DNA of 27,315 nt from Ruminococcaceae bacterium UBA5391. Its GTDB lineage: Bacteria > Bacillota > Clostridia > Oscillospirales > Acutalibacteraceae. The DNA lies in the NCBI GenBank assembly GCA_002410755.1, contig DHOL01000058.1:373-27687 (forward strand), given 5' to 3'. The number at the start of each line of letters is the position of its first letter. The stretch's first letter is position 1. The notes beneath the pieces were generated by a model. It saw nothing but the letters and a program-made list of their open reading frames with translations, was not told the DNA's origin and made no database searches. Below are positions 15,016 to 27,315 of this stretch, in pieces. The position numbers and the translations under genes were made by a program.

Positions 15016-16917
15016 TCAGGATCTGCCGCTTTTTTCGGTAACCGGCTTTTCGCCGCCGGAGATATATGGCATGTCGCCTTCTTCATGGGAAGCACTGTTA
15101 AAATAGATATCATACCAGATAAGGAAAGAAAAGACTGTCCAGACCGCGCGGCTGTTGTCGCATCTGCCGGAGTAATGCGCATCAAGCAGAGAAAGCAGCT
15201 CTTCAGTATGGAAAAACTGTTCTGACTCAGGCGAAGTAAATGCCTGCTTTACTATATTATAGTATTTTTCCTCGCGCAGCCAAACGCGGATTGGCACTGG
15301 AAAACCGAGCTTCTTTTTCTGTGCCGAAAACTTCGGAATATGGCGTTCAGCAGCCTTGCGGAACGCATATTTTGTGTTTCTGCGGTTTACTTTCAGCCTG
15401 CGCGGCAGGCGGGAAGCGACCTCAAATACACGGCGGTCGAGGAATGGCACGCGCAGTTCAAGCGAATTTGCCATACTCATGCGGTCAGCTTTCTGAAGAA
15501 TATCGCCTACAAGCCAGAGGTTGATATCAAGGTACTGCATCTTTGTCACATCGTCAAGGCCCTGTGCACGAGCATAGACCGGCGCAGTAAGGAGCTGCGG
15601 TTCCGTGCAGGGGACACTGTCCTTCAGCAGACGGCGTTTTTCCGCCGTTGAAATCATGCTGCAGTTGCCAATAAACCGTTCCTCCACCGTCTTTGAACCA
15701 CGGATTAGAAATCCCCGTCCACGGAACTTCGGCAAATTTCTCACGCAGCAGGCAAAGAATTTCCGCAGTTTTTCCGGCAGGCGCTGATAGCCAGCCAGAG
15801 CATCCGGCTCATGGTAAATGTTGTAGCCGCCGAACAGTTCATCCGCCCCTTCGCCGGAGAGGACAACTTTCACATATTTGCTTGCCATTTTGGAAACAAA
15901 GTACAGAGCAACGCAGGATGCGTCCGCAACCGGCTGGTCCATCTGGTACTGCACCTTGCGCAGGCTGCCCCAATACTCCTCCGGCAGGATAATATGGCTG
16001 TGGTCTTCCAGGTTCATTTCTCTGGAAAAGTCCTTTGCATAGCTGGTTTCATTGTATTTTTCGTCTCTGCCAAAGCCGACGGTAAACGTTTTTTGACCTT
16101 TAAAATAGCTCGCCACATAGCTGGAATCCACCCCGCCCGAAAGGAAGCAGCCGACTTCCACATCGCTGATGCGGTGTGCCGCAACCGAATCCTCGAACAC
16201 ACGGTCAATCTCATCAACGGCATCCTGTTCCGACATGGAATCATCCGGCTGGAATTTTGGTTCCCAGTAGCGTTTAACCTCCACCTTCCCATTCCGGTAC
16301 CAGAGGTAATGTGCCGGTGGAAGACTGTACACACCTTCAAAAAAAGTTTCCGGCGGCACCGGATATTCAAAGGAAAGGTAATTATTCAACGCATTCCGGT
16401 TCAGTTTTTTTTCAAACCCCGGAAAATCAAGGATACTTTTAATTTCGGAAGCATAGACCAAGTGGCCGTCCTGCACCATATAGTGCATCGGTTTAATGCC
16501 AAAGAAATCGCGCGCAAGGAACAGGCTCTGCTCTTTTTTATTCCATATGGCAAAGGCGAACATGCCGCGCAGCTTGTTGAGGAGACCAGTATTCCACTCC
16601 TCAAAGCCGTGGACTAGCACTTCACTGTCTGTTTTTGTCTTAAACTGGTGGCCGTCCGCAATCAGGATATCGCGGAGCTGTTTATAATTATAAATCTCGC
16701 CGTTAAACATCAGCACGAGATTTTTATCCTCATTATAAATTGGCTGGCTTCCCGTATCCAGGTCAATAATGGAAAGGCGTCGGAAGCCCATCGTTATGCC
16801 GTCATCCATATAAACTCCGAAAGAATCCGGCCCGCGGTCGATAATCCGGTTCATCATTTTCTGGATAACCACATCGCGGTCAATAACTTCCCCTGTAAAT
16901 CCGACTAATCCACACAT
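15016..16917 (-). CDS. asnB: Glutamine-hydrolysing asparagine synthetase
   Basis: 633 residues from the ATG at 16917. This start is required because the catalytic Cys must be residue 2 (MCGLVGFTGE, with C2 exposed after Met removal); the frame is open to 16989, but those residues are not part of the enzyme. The N-terminal Ntn glutaminase domain (about 2-200) has RGPDSFG, NGEIYN and FAFAIWNK. The synthetase domain has the ATP pyrophosphatase loop LSGGVDSS, then LSGEGADELFGGYNIYH and LRVPFLDRRVFE. It makes asparagine from aspartate, ATP and glutamine. It follows the CpXC gene by 37 nt and is probably its operon partner. Confidence 0.97.
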   Translation of the reverse strand: MCGLVGFTGEVIDRDVVIQKMMNRIIDRGPDSFGVYMDDGITMGFRRLSIIDLDTGSQPIYNEDKNLVLMFNGEIYNYKQLRDILIADGHQFKTKTDSEVLVHGFEEWNTGLLNKLRGMFAFAIWNKKEQSLFLARDFFGIKPMHYMVQDGHLVYASEIKSILDFPGFEKKLNRNALNNYLSFEYPVPPETFFEGVYSLPPAHYLWYRNGKVEVKRYWEPKFQPDDSMSEQDAVDEIDRVFEDSVAAHRISDVEVGCFLSGGVDSSYVASYFKGQKTFTVGFGRDEKYNETSYAKDFSREMNLEDHSHIILPEEYWGSLRKVQYQMDQPVADASCVALYFVSKMASKYVKVVLSGEGADELFGGYNIYHEPDALAGYQRLPEKLRKFFACCVRNLPKFRGRGFLIRGSKTVEERFIGNCSMISTAEKRRLLKDSVPCTEPQLLTAPVYARAQGLDDVTKMQYLDINLWLVGDILQKADRMSMANSLELRVPFLDRRVFEVASRLPRRLKVNRRNTKYAFRKAAERHIPKFSAQKKKLGFPVPIRVWLREEKYYNIVKQAFTSPESEQFFHTEELLSLLDAHYSGRCDNSRAVWTVFSFLIWYDIYFNSASHEEGDMPYISGGEKPVTEKSGRS

Positions 16918-16954
16918 GTCTGCAAACTCTCTTTCTGCTCTTCCTCCTGCCTTT

Positions 16955-17620
16955 TTACGCTTTTTTCTTACTGTTACGGTAATCTGCAAACAGGTTGAGC
17001 GCCGTCACAGAATCCACCGGCACAAAACAGTTGCCTTCCGGCGTACGCAGACTGCCCGCTATCTCAAGCGACTTTCGGTACGCATCCATGCTTGTCCGCC
17101 GCAGCACCGGACTGTTTTCCCCTTCCAGAAAAAAAGTAAACGTAATGCGGTTTGCTTCTTCGTCCGCACAGCAGAAATAGCCCTGCACGGTTTTGCATCC
17201 CGCCTTCTCCTCAATCACCGAGGCAAGTGCCGCTTTTACAAGCTCTACAGCATAGTCATTAAGGCCTGCTTCAAAAATCAGAATTTTTTCCTTAAGCTCC
17301 GCCGGTGTGGAAACGACGCGTTTCTTTACACCCGCAAGCTGAGGAAATTTCTCGCTTACGTCAACTGGCTGGAATTCGCCCGCCTTGTCGTTCGGCGCAA
17401 GATAAACCATGAATTTCCGGTCACGGTCATGGTACAGGCATGGGTACAGGAATCGGGCCTCATAGCCGCATTCCGGGCACTTCCAGTCAAAAAAAGTTTC
17501 ATCCAGCACCCGCATGCGCAGTTCCGGGCTGTCCTGTGTACAGATGCCCGGCCACATTTTTGTCCGCACTGCTGCGCTGCATTTCGGGCAGCTGACATCT
17601 TTGCTCATTTGAGTTGACAT
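16955..17620 (-). CDS. CpXC-domain protein
   Basis: 221 residues. The N-terminal third is a CpXC (PF14353) zinc-binding domain: CPKC near residue 11 and KCPECGYEARFLYPCLYHDR about 38 residues later, followed by KFMVYLAP. The C-terminal part is alpha/beta and not recognised, containing AELKEKILIFEAGLNDYAVE and FTFFLEGENSPVLRRTSMDAYR. The molecular function of the family is unknown. AAGGAG precedes the ATG at 17620, and an extended -10 promoter lies about 55 nt upstream. The gene stands directly ahead of asnB on the same strand, which suggests co-expression but not a shared function. Confidence 0.87.
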   Translation of the reverse strand: MSTQMSKDVSCPKCSAAVRTKMWPGICTQDSPELRMRVLDETFFDWKCPECGYEARFLYPCLYHDRDRKFMVYLAPNDKAGEFQPVDVSEKFPQLAGVKKRVVSTPAELKEKILIFEAGLNDYAVELVKAALASVIEEKAGCKTVQGYFCCADEEANRITFTFFLEGENSPVLRRTSMDAYRKSLEIAGSLRTPEGNCFVPVDSVTALNLFADYRNSKKKA

Positions 17621-17672
17621 ATCCGGTCTTTCTCCTTAGTCTCCCGCTTTCCACTTGCTTAGCTGGGAATTC

Positions 17673-17681
17673 ATTATAACA
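17673..17681 (-). promoter_or_regulatory. Extended -10 promoter of the CpXC-asnB unit
   Basis: Minus strand: TG, one base, TATAAT (-10 at 17678-17673). No good -35 is found at 17 nt. It is 53 nt upstream of the start. Confidence 0.45.
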
Positions 17682-17716
17682 CACCAACATAAAAAAAGGA
17701 ATAGAAGAAATACTAC

Positions 17717-17745
17717 TGTTCAAGGGCAATTCTTTGCGATATAAT
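17717..17745 (+). promoter_or_regulatory. Possible sigma-A promoter of the acidic-tail protein gene
   Basis: Weak TGTTCA (17717-17722), 17-nt spacer, perfect TATAAT (17740-17745), within an alternating AT tract. It diverges from the CpXC promoter about 40 bp away. Confidence 0.4.
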
Positions 17746-17822
17746 ATAATATATATATAATAGAAAACAGAATAAGAAGAAAAGAATCCAGGGGGCCGCA
17801 ACCGCGGCAGGAGGTACTTGAT

Positions 17823-18323
17823 ATGGATTTCTGGAAATGCACAGAAAACGCCGTGATAAAAGCAGTCAATGATCTCGTTGAGAAAAACCGCCGTACGGCC
17901 ATGATAAACCGGCTGAAAATCGTTGTAAAAAATGAACGGGATGCCCAGAACCATGCGTTTGTTCAGCTTGGAAAATATTATTACCAGAATCTGCGCGATA
18001 AGCAGAATGGCGACACCGAAATTTACTGCGCTGCAGCAGACAAAGCCGGTGCACGCCTGACACGTGCCTATGCAAAGCTCGACGAACTCTGCGTTTCAGC
18101 TCAGCCTGCAAGCCCGACGGCAGACAGCGGTGAAAAGCCCGAGGATAAACCGGCAGATTCCGAGGAACCGTCTACAGACGGGCAGGAGCCTGACGAACCG
18201 CCAATCCCCGACGAGCCGGATCCTGACAAGGAAGAGGCCGCCGACGATGACGAAAATCCTCTTGACCCCTTTTCAGTAAAAGACAGCAGCGGGGACAATG
18301 ATGCAGAAAAACCGCAAAAATGA
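17823..18323 (+). CDS. Hypothetical protein with acidic Pro-rich tail
   Basis: 166 residues. The first 90 are basic and helical (MDFWKCTENAVIKAVNDLVE then KNRRTAMINRLKIVVKNERD), with a conserved-looking FVQLGKYYYQNLRD. From about residue 93 the chain is disordered and strongly acidic, rich in Pro, Glu and Asp (EPDEPPIPDEPDPDKEEA). There is no signal peptide or membrane segment. I recall similar proteins in Ruminococcaceae but no known function. AGGAGG is 8 nt before the ATG and a good terminator follows, so it is a single-gene unit. It converges with secA. Confidence 0.75.
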   Translation: MDFWKCTENAVIKAVNDLVEKNRRTAMINRLKIVVKNERDAQNHAFVQLGKYYYQNLRDKQNGDTEIYCAAADKAGARLTRAYAKLDELCVSAQPASPTADSGEKPEDKPADSEEPSTDGQEPDEPPIPDEPDPDKEEAADDDENPLDPFSVKDSSGDNDAEKPQK

Positions 18324-18354
18324 TCCCGGTACCTAAATAGCCAGAACATACAGA

Positions 18355-18391
18355 AACGCTCCGGACGGAAAAACTGCCCGGAGCGTTTTTT
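18355..18391 (+). terminator. Terminator of the acidic-tail protein gene
   Basis: AACGCTCCGG, 13-nt loop, CCGGAGCGTT (18355-18387), then T-run to 18391. On the minus strand the same stem lies just past the secA stop but has only three T after it. Confidence 0.85.
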
Positions 18392-18398
18392 AGGCAAG

Positions 18399-19990
18399 TC
18401 AGGCGTTGCGGCCGCAGCAGTTCTTATATTTCTTGCCGCTCCCGCAGGGGCACGGGTCATTGCGGCCCGGTTTTTTCTTCTTGCGGATCGGCATCCGTTT
18501 GGCCGGCCCGGAATCCCCGCCCCCGGTGGAGCCGGTTGGCTTTGCAACCTGTTCCCGTTTTGGCTCTTCCGCACGGCGGAGCTGTACCGTCAGCATCATA
18601 CGGGCTGTGTCTTCGCGGATGGTTGCAATCATCTCGTCAAACATGTCAAAGCCCTCTACCCGGTATTCAACAACCGGGTCCTGCTGGCCGTAAGCACGAA
18701 GGCGGATACCTTTCTGGAGTTCATCCATTGCGTCAATATGATCCATCCACTCGATATCCACATTCTTAAGGAGTACAACGCGTTCCAGCTCCCGCATAAT
18801 CTGGGGGCCAAACTGCTGCTCGCGCTTTTCATAAAGCTCATGCGCCTTTTCGGTCAGTGCCTTCTGCACGTCGGCAGACTCAATCCGTGCTTTTTCTTCC
18901 GTTGTGTAGACGAGGTCGGCCGGCGTAAGCAGCCACCCCATGTAACGGTCGCGCAGGCCCGCAAGGTTCCACGCGTCGCGCGCTTCGGCGGGCAGGAACT
19001 TCTTCACCTGTGTTTCAATGGCCTGGTCAATCATTTTCAGAATCTGATCCTTGATATTCTCACCATTCAGCACCTGGTCGCGCTGGCTGTAAATAATCTC
19101 GCGCTGACGGTTCATTACATCATCAAATTGCAGCACGCTCTTGCGGATTGCAAAGTTGCGGCCCTCAATCTTCTTCTGGGCGTTCTCAATGGTGTTTGTC
19201 AGCATCTTGTTCTCAATGGGGGTATCTTCGTCAACATTGAGGCGTTCCATGAGCGTATTGATGCGCTCGCCCCCGAAGAGGCGCATCAGGTCATCCTCGA
19301 GGGAAATGTAGAAACGGCTCATGCCGGGATCTCCCTGACGTCCAGAGCGCCCGCGGAGCTGGTTATCAATGCGGCGGGACTCATGCCGCTCCGTGCCAAT
19401 GATGTAAAGGCCGCCGGCGGCTTTCACTTCTTCCGCTTCTTTCTGAGTCTGGGCACGGTACTGTTCCACCAGCTTGTGGAACTGGGCGCGCACTTTAAGA
19501 ACGTCGGCATCCTCGGTTTCCGAGTAGGCATCTGCTTCGGTAATGAGGCTGTCGGACACACCCTGACGGCGCATCTCGGCTTTTGCCATATACTCCGGGT
19601 TGCCACCGAGCACAATATCGGTGCCGCGGCCTGCCATGTTTGTTGCAATGGTAACGGCGTCCTTGCGTCCGGCCTGCGCGACAATCTGTGCTTCTTTTTC
19701 GTGGAATTTCGCATTCAGCACCTCATGCTTAATGCCCGTTTTCCGGAGCATTGCGCTGAGCTGTTCGGATTTTTCAATCGAGATGGTGCCAACAAGCACC
19801 GGCTGGCCTGTTTTGTGATGTTCCTCAATATCGCGGATTACCGCACGGAACTTTGCCTTTTCCGTCTTATAGACCTGATCCGGCAAATCCTTGCGGATCA
19901 TAGGTTTATTGGTTGGGATTTCAACAACGTCAAGCTTATAGATTTCACGGAACTCAGCTTCTTCCGTCATAGCTGTTCCGGTCATGCCGG
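18399..19990 (-). CDS. secA: Protein translocase ATPase SecA, C-terminal part (5' end lost at chimeric joint)
   Basis: About 530 residues from GMTGTAMTEEAEFREIY to the stop. SecA is the motor that drives preproteins through SecYEG. Present: the end of the first nucleotide-binding domain region, NBD2 with TIATNMAGRGTDIVLGGNP and GTERHESRRIDNQLRGRSGR, the helical scaffold and wing domains, and the C-terminal zinc motif NDPCPCGSGKKYKNCCGRNA. About 370-400 N-terminal residues, including the Walker A region and the preprotein-binding domain, are missing. The minus-strand frame stays open to 20,090, but everything upstream of 19,990 is inverted copy and archaeal DNA, not SecA. Confidence 0.95.
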
Positions 19991-20006
19991 AACAGCTATG
20001 ACGGAA

Positions 20007-20011
<5 letters not shown>
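19957..20011. repeat. Perfect 25-bp inverted repeat at the bacterial-archaeal joint
   Basis: Left arm 19957-19981, loop TCATG (19982-19986), right arm 19987-20011, no mismatch. The left arm and loop are normal secA sequence. The right arm beyond CCGG is a back-copy of secA and ends at GAAGC, where mfnA sequence starts. The natural CCGG-TCATG-CCGG in secA would let a 3' end fold back and prime. It is a joint, not a functional element. Confidence 0.9.
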
Positions 20012-20882
<871 letters not shown>

Positions 20883-20887
20883 TTTCT

Positions 20888-21391
20888 ATGGGAAAAGTTA
20901 AAGAGTTAAAAACTCCCCTCACTAATTCGGATATAGAAAACCTGCAGGTGGGTGATCGCATCACTTTAACTGGTCAAATATTAACCGGTAGAGATGCTGC
21001 ACTCCCCCGCCTGGTAAAACTCATAGAAAATGGAGAAAGCCCGGTTGTTGTTGAGGGGGCAGCCATCATGCATACCGCCGTAAGTCAGGCAGGGATCGCA
21101 CCAACCAGCAGCAACAAAACGGAAATAGAAGGTAGTATTCCCCCACTATCGGAAGCAGGGGTTAAAATGCATATTGGCAAGGGAGCACTATCACCACCAA
21201 CACAGGAATCACTGGAAAAACAGGGATCAATTTTTGTGGTCACTCCCCCTGCTGCGGCCCTTCTTACCAGCAGGATGACTTCTTCAGAAGTGGTGGCATT
21301 CCCTGAAGAGGGTATTGAGGCTTTGCATAGGTTAGAAGTTAAGGATTTTCCAGGGATAGTGGCTGTGGCCCATGGAAAGTCGATTTATTAG
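20888..21391 (+). CDS. Fumarate hydratase class I, beta subunit
   Basis: 167 residues from the ATG at 20888. This is the C-terminal (Fumerase_C) half of class I fumarase, which methanogens encode as a separate beta subunit. With the iron-sulfur alpha subunit (not in the window) it hydrates fumarate to malate. Signatures: LQVGDRITLTGQILTGRDAA near the N-terminus, HIGKGALSPPTQESLEKQGS in the middle, and VVAFPEEGIEALHRLEVKDF near the C-terminus. The start at 20888 has GGGGAT upstream. A T-run at about 21,410-21,416 may terminate it. Confidence 0.9.
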   Translation: MGKVKELKTPLTNSDIENLQVGDRITLTGQILTGRDAALPRLVKLIENGESPVVVEGAAIMHTAVSQAGIAPTSSNKTEIEGSIPPLSEAGVKMHIGKGALSPPTQESLEKQGSIFVVTPPAAALLTSRMTSSEVVAFPEEGIEALHRLEVKDFPGIVAVAHGKSIY

Positions 21392-21447
21392 CTATTTATT
21401 AGTTTATTGTTTTTTTATATGACAATCAATTCCTTGTTGGTTTTCCT

Positions 21448-22083
21448 TCAGGTTTCTGGCTTTCCAAAGGCCTTGTCCCCGGCATCACCCAACCCTGGAA
21501 TGATATAACCGTCCGAGTTGAGTTCACGGTCCACGGCACAGGTATATATGTCCACATCAGGATGTTCCCTTTCCACCAGATCTATACCCTGCCGGGATGC
21601 TATTACATTTAACAAGATTACTCTTCGGGGGTTGCCCTTTTCTTGGATCCGGTTTAAAATGGCGTTCATTGTATTGCCAGTGGCCAGCATAGGGTCGGCG
21701 ATGACCACAATTCGATTATCAACTGGTGGTAGTTTGAAATAGCTGATATCCACTGGAAATGGGGGTTCATCCCGGCGGGAGGCACCCACCACCCCGTACT
21801 GGGCATTCCTGAAAACCCGCATTATGCCCTCTACCAAGGGGATGGCGGCCCTTAAAACGCTTACCACCACAATATCATTTTTGTCTTTAATTTTAACTCC
21901 ATCTGCAATTCCTAAAGGGGTTTGCACAGTTACCTTTTCCTTTTCCAGAGTGTTGGCCAGTTCATAGGCCAGCCAGCGGCCAATTTCAATGATTCCGCCC
22001 CTGAAGTGGATGCCATCTATTCCTTTCCTCCGGATAAGGGTGAGTTTTTCCTGTACCAGTAGATGATCAACTAATTTTATCAT
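21448..22083 (-). CDS. upp: Uracil phosphoribosyltransferase
   Basis: 211 residues, standard length. It salvages uracil to UMP using PRPP. The PRPP-binding loop is RIVVIADPMLATGNTMNAIL, preceded by VVVSVLRAAIPLVEGIMRVF, and the C-terminal uracil-binding segment ends with GYIIPGLGDAGDKAFGKPET, as in the family. GAGGT precedes the ATG at 22083, and an archaeal TATA-like box lies 47 nt upstream. It converges with the fumarase gene and diverges from the dehydrogenase gene. Confidence 0.96.
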   Translation of the reverse strand: MIKLVDHLLVQEKLTLIRRKGIDGIHFRGGIIEIGRWLAYELANTLEKEKVTVQTPLGIADGVKIKDKNDIVVVSVLRAAIPLVEGIMRVFRNAQYGVVGASRRDEPPFPVDISYFKLPPVDNRIVVIADPMLATGNTMNAILNRIQEKGNPRRVILLNVIASRQGIDLVEREHPDVDIYTCAVDRELNSDGYIIPGLGDAGDKAFGKPET

Positions 22084-22129
22084 GGACTTAACCTCAAAAC
22101 CTTTTTTTTTAACTTATTGAATGGGTCAT

Positions 22130-22137
22130 GAATATAA
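22130..22137 (-). promoter_or_regulatory. Archaeal TATA-like box for upp
   Basis: Minus strand TTATATTC, 47 nt upstream of the upp start, a usual distance for a promoter with a short leader. Confidence 0.4.
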
Positions 22138-22219
22138 TCTAAAGACCAATGTATTATAATATGGTTCTTTTTGAAAAAATTCATCTTACTTAAAAAATAT
22201 ATTAAAATAGGGTTAGATT

Positions 22220-23272
<1,053 letters not shown>

Positions 23273-23293
23273 AGATAATCGGGGGATGTTTTT

Positions 23294-25990
<2,697 letters not shown>

Positions 25991-26170
25991 TTGGCTGTGA
26001 AAAAATGGAAACTGAAAAAGGGAGCCAACTGCTACAACTGTGGTGACGCCACCATCCACGATATCGAAGTGGATGAATTCGATATTAAAATAAGATGCCG
26101 AGATTGTGGTTTCAGCCGTTATTACTCATTCCACATGGTAGATCTACCCCGTAAATGCGATGTAGATTGA
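25991..26170 (+). CDS. Small archaeal zinc-ribbon protein
   Basis: 59 residues from a TTG at 25991, the codon directly after the stop of the previous gene; GGAGGGGAG lies just upstream. The chain is VKKWKLKKGANCYNCGDATI, then EVDEFDIKIRCRDCGFSRYY and a short tail. Two CxxC pairs about 17 residues apart form one zinc ribbon. It matches the ribbon at the C-terminus of the upstream protein in cysteine spacing and in the CGxxRYY ending, so the two probably arose by duplication. Translation is almost surely coupled. It is possibly a nucleic-acid or protein-binding partner; function unknown. Confidence 0.75.
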   Translation: MAVKKWKLKKGANCYNCGDATIHDIEVDEFDIKIRCRDCGFSRYYSFHMVDLPRKCDVD

Positions 26171-26246
26171 AGATACGAATCGGGAACTAAAACTGGAATT
26201 TAAAAATAGAATTAGATGAGAATTAAAAAAAATAATCAGGATTTTT

Positions 26247-26272
26247 AAAAAAAAATAATAGGCATTGAATGC

Positions 26273-26276
<4 letters not shown>
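26247..26276 (-). terminator. Hairpin and T-run ending the hsp20 gene
   Basis: Minus strand: ATAGGCAT, 3-nt loop, ATGCCTAT (26276-26258), then ATTATTTTTTTTT. The stem contains the hsp20 stop codon (26275-26273). T-rich tracts alone can terminate in archaea; the stem may be incidental. Confidence 0.6.
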
Positions 26277-26716
<440 letters not shown>

Positions 26717-26784
26717 TTATATTCACCTCATTGTTATGAGTACAACCTCGTTTTGAGTCAATTTTATTATACTCCCCCATCAAT

Positions 26785-26792
26785 TATATAAA
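26785..26792 (-). promoter_or_regulatory. Archaeal TATA box of hsp20
   Basis: Minus strand TTTATATA, the exact archaeal consensus, 69 nt upstream of the hsp20 start, with A-rich sequence at the BRE position. Confidence 0.55.
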
Positions 26793-26830
26793 ATTTCCCT
26801 AAAAACCCACACAAAAAACACAGAATATAT

Positions 26831-26889
26831 CTAATCAAGGGATACACAATAATAAAATACCTCTAACCAAGGGGTACAATAATAAAAGA
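26831..26889. repeat. Tandem imperfect direct repeat, two copies
   Basis: Copy 1 (26831-26859) and copy 2 (26863-26889) share CTAAnCAAGGGnTAC and AATAATAAAA; copy 2 lacks an AC pair. They lie between hsp20 and the larC-type gene. Confidence 0.7.
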
Positions 26890-26994
26890 TCAAGTAAAAG
26901 ATTGGAATTATGGTACCCATATTCAATTAACATCTTTAAACTATCCGAACACCATTGAAATGTCGGTATGTTATAGTAATGGAGGATTAAACTC

Positions 26995-27315
26995 ATGACC
27001 GTAATCATTGACCCGCAACAGGCAGGAATATCTGGTAACATGGTAGTAGGGTCCCTTATAGATATGGGAGCAGATAAAGAATCAGTTGTAGAAGTCATGG
27101 AATACTATGGCTCCTATTTTGGCCAGTTGAAGGTGAAGGTAGACTTGGTGGATAAAGCCGGGATCCAGGCCACATGGGTCTATGTTGAATGTGTAGATCA
27201 CCGGGCCATAAGTTACCCTAAACTCCTGGAAACTTTAGATGGTATCAAACACGAGAAGGTAACACCTACCATTTTGAATTTTGCTAAAAAAGTTTTCAAA
27301 ACAATTGCCATAGCA
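26995..27315 (+). CDS. larC: LarC-family (DUF111) protein, N-terminal part (cut by window end)
   Basis: 107 residues to the window edge with no stop. The start [20 protein letters not shown] then [19 protein letters not shown] matches the N-terminus of LarC/UPF0272 proteins (classically DCFSGISGDMxLGALLDLG). LarC inserts nickel into the pyridinium pincer cofactor of lactate racemase and related enzymes. Archaeal members are common, and their target enzyme is often unknown. The usual DCFSG is DPQQAG here and GDM is GNM, so ligand residues may differ from the bacterial enzyme. GGAGG lies 9 nt before the ATG. Confidence 0.82.
   Translation, partial: MTVIIDPQQAGISGNMVVGSLIDMGADKESVVEVMEYYGSYFGQLKVKVDLVDKAGIQATWVYVECVDHRAISYPKLLETLDGIKHEKVTPTILNFAKKVFKTIAIA

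Larger units (their letters stand above)
26717..26994. other. Intergenic region between hsp20 and the larC-type gene
   Basis: 278 nt, very AT-rich, with no gene. It holds the hsp20 TATA box, a pair of direct repeats (26831-26859 and 26863-26889) and a weak TATA-like CTTTAAAC (26934-26941) for the larC-type gene. Confidence 0.55.

Overview
The window is two unrelated genomes joined end to end. Positions 1 to about 19,990 are GC-rich and bacterial. They come from an endospore-forming Firmicute of the class Clostridia, most like the Ruminococcaceae/Oscillospirales group: spoVT, a rimP-nusA-rnpM-ylxQ-infB operon, a YabE-like G5/3D wall protein, a CpXC protein, sigma-A type promoters with 17-nt spacers and hairpin-plus-T-run terminators. 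Positions from about 20,007 to the end are AT-richer and archaeal, most like Methanobacterium or a close relative: mfnA, a split class I fumarase, cobZ-cobS, trm56, an Hsp20 under an archaeal TATA box, and a larC-type gene. The switch falls inside two broken genes, secA (bacterial, 5' part lost) and mfnA (archaeal, 5' part lost). It is marked by a perfect 25-bp inverted repeat with a 5-nt loop. This looks like fold-back priming followed by a template switch, so an amplification or assembly chimera, not a gene transfer. Gene neighbourhoods should not be read across 19,957-20,011.

Bacterial layout: the minus-strand operon rimP-nusA-rnpM-ylxQ-infB (infB runs off the left edge), with an attenuator-like hairpin in its leader. 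Next come spoVT (minus), a small membrane protein (plus), a GH123/DUF4091-type protein and a sugar-binding-like/GGDEF fusion (plus), and a small lipoprotein. A perfectly palindromic bidirectional terminator separates these from minus-strand rpe and a Nudix gene, a structured non-coding stretch, a small membrane protein and the YabE-like wall protein with a consensus promoter. Then come the rplM-rpsI ribosomal operon, a 650-bp stretch with no convincing gene, aroF, and the pair CpXC gene-asnB. A hypothetical acidic-tailed protein (plus) faces the secA fragment (minus).

Archaeal layout: mfnA fragment and fumarase beta subunit (plus), upp (minus), a secreted or membrane-anchored GSDH-type sugar dehydrogenase (plus), and the tightly packed minus-strand run cobZ-cobS-trm56. 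A plus-strand pair follows that shares a zinc-ribbon module: a roughly 167-residue protein probably starting at CTG, and a 59-residue protein starting right after its stop. Then Hsp20 (minus) and the 5' part of a larC-type gene (plus) cut by the window end.

The bacterial genes are mostly housekeeping (translation, transcription, export, aromatic and asparagine synthesis, pentose phosphate) with a few poorly known accessory genes. The archaeal genes serve methanofuran, cobamide, tRNA and nucleotide metabolism. I see no CRISPR array, insertion sequence, tRNA or rRNA. The most useful result is the chimeric joint. The most interesting biology is the paired zinc-ribbon genes, the ligand-binding/GGDEF fusion beside a GH123-type enzyme, and the structured region upstream of rpe.
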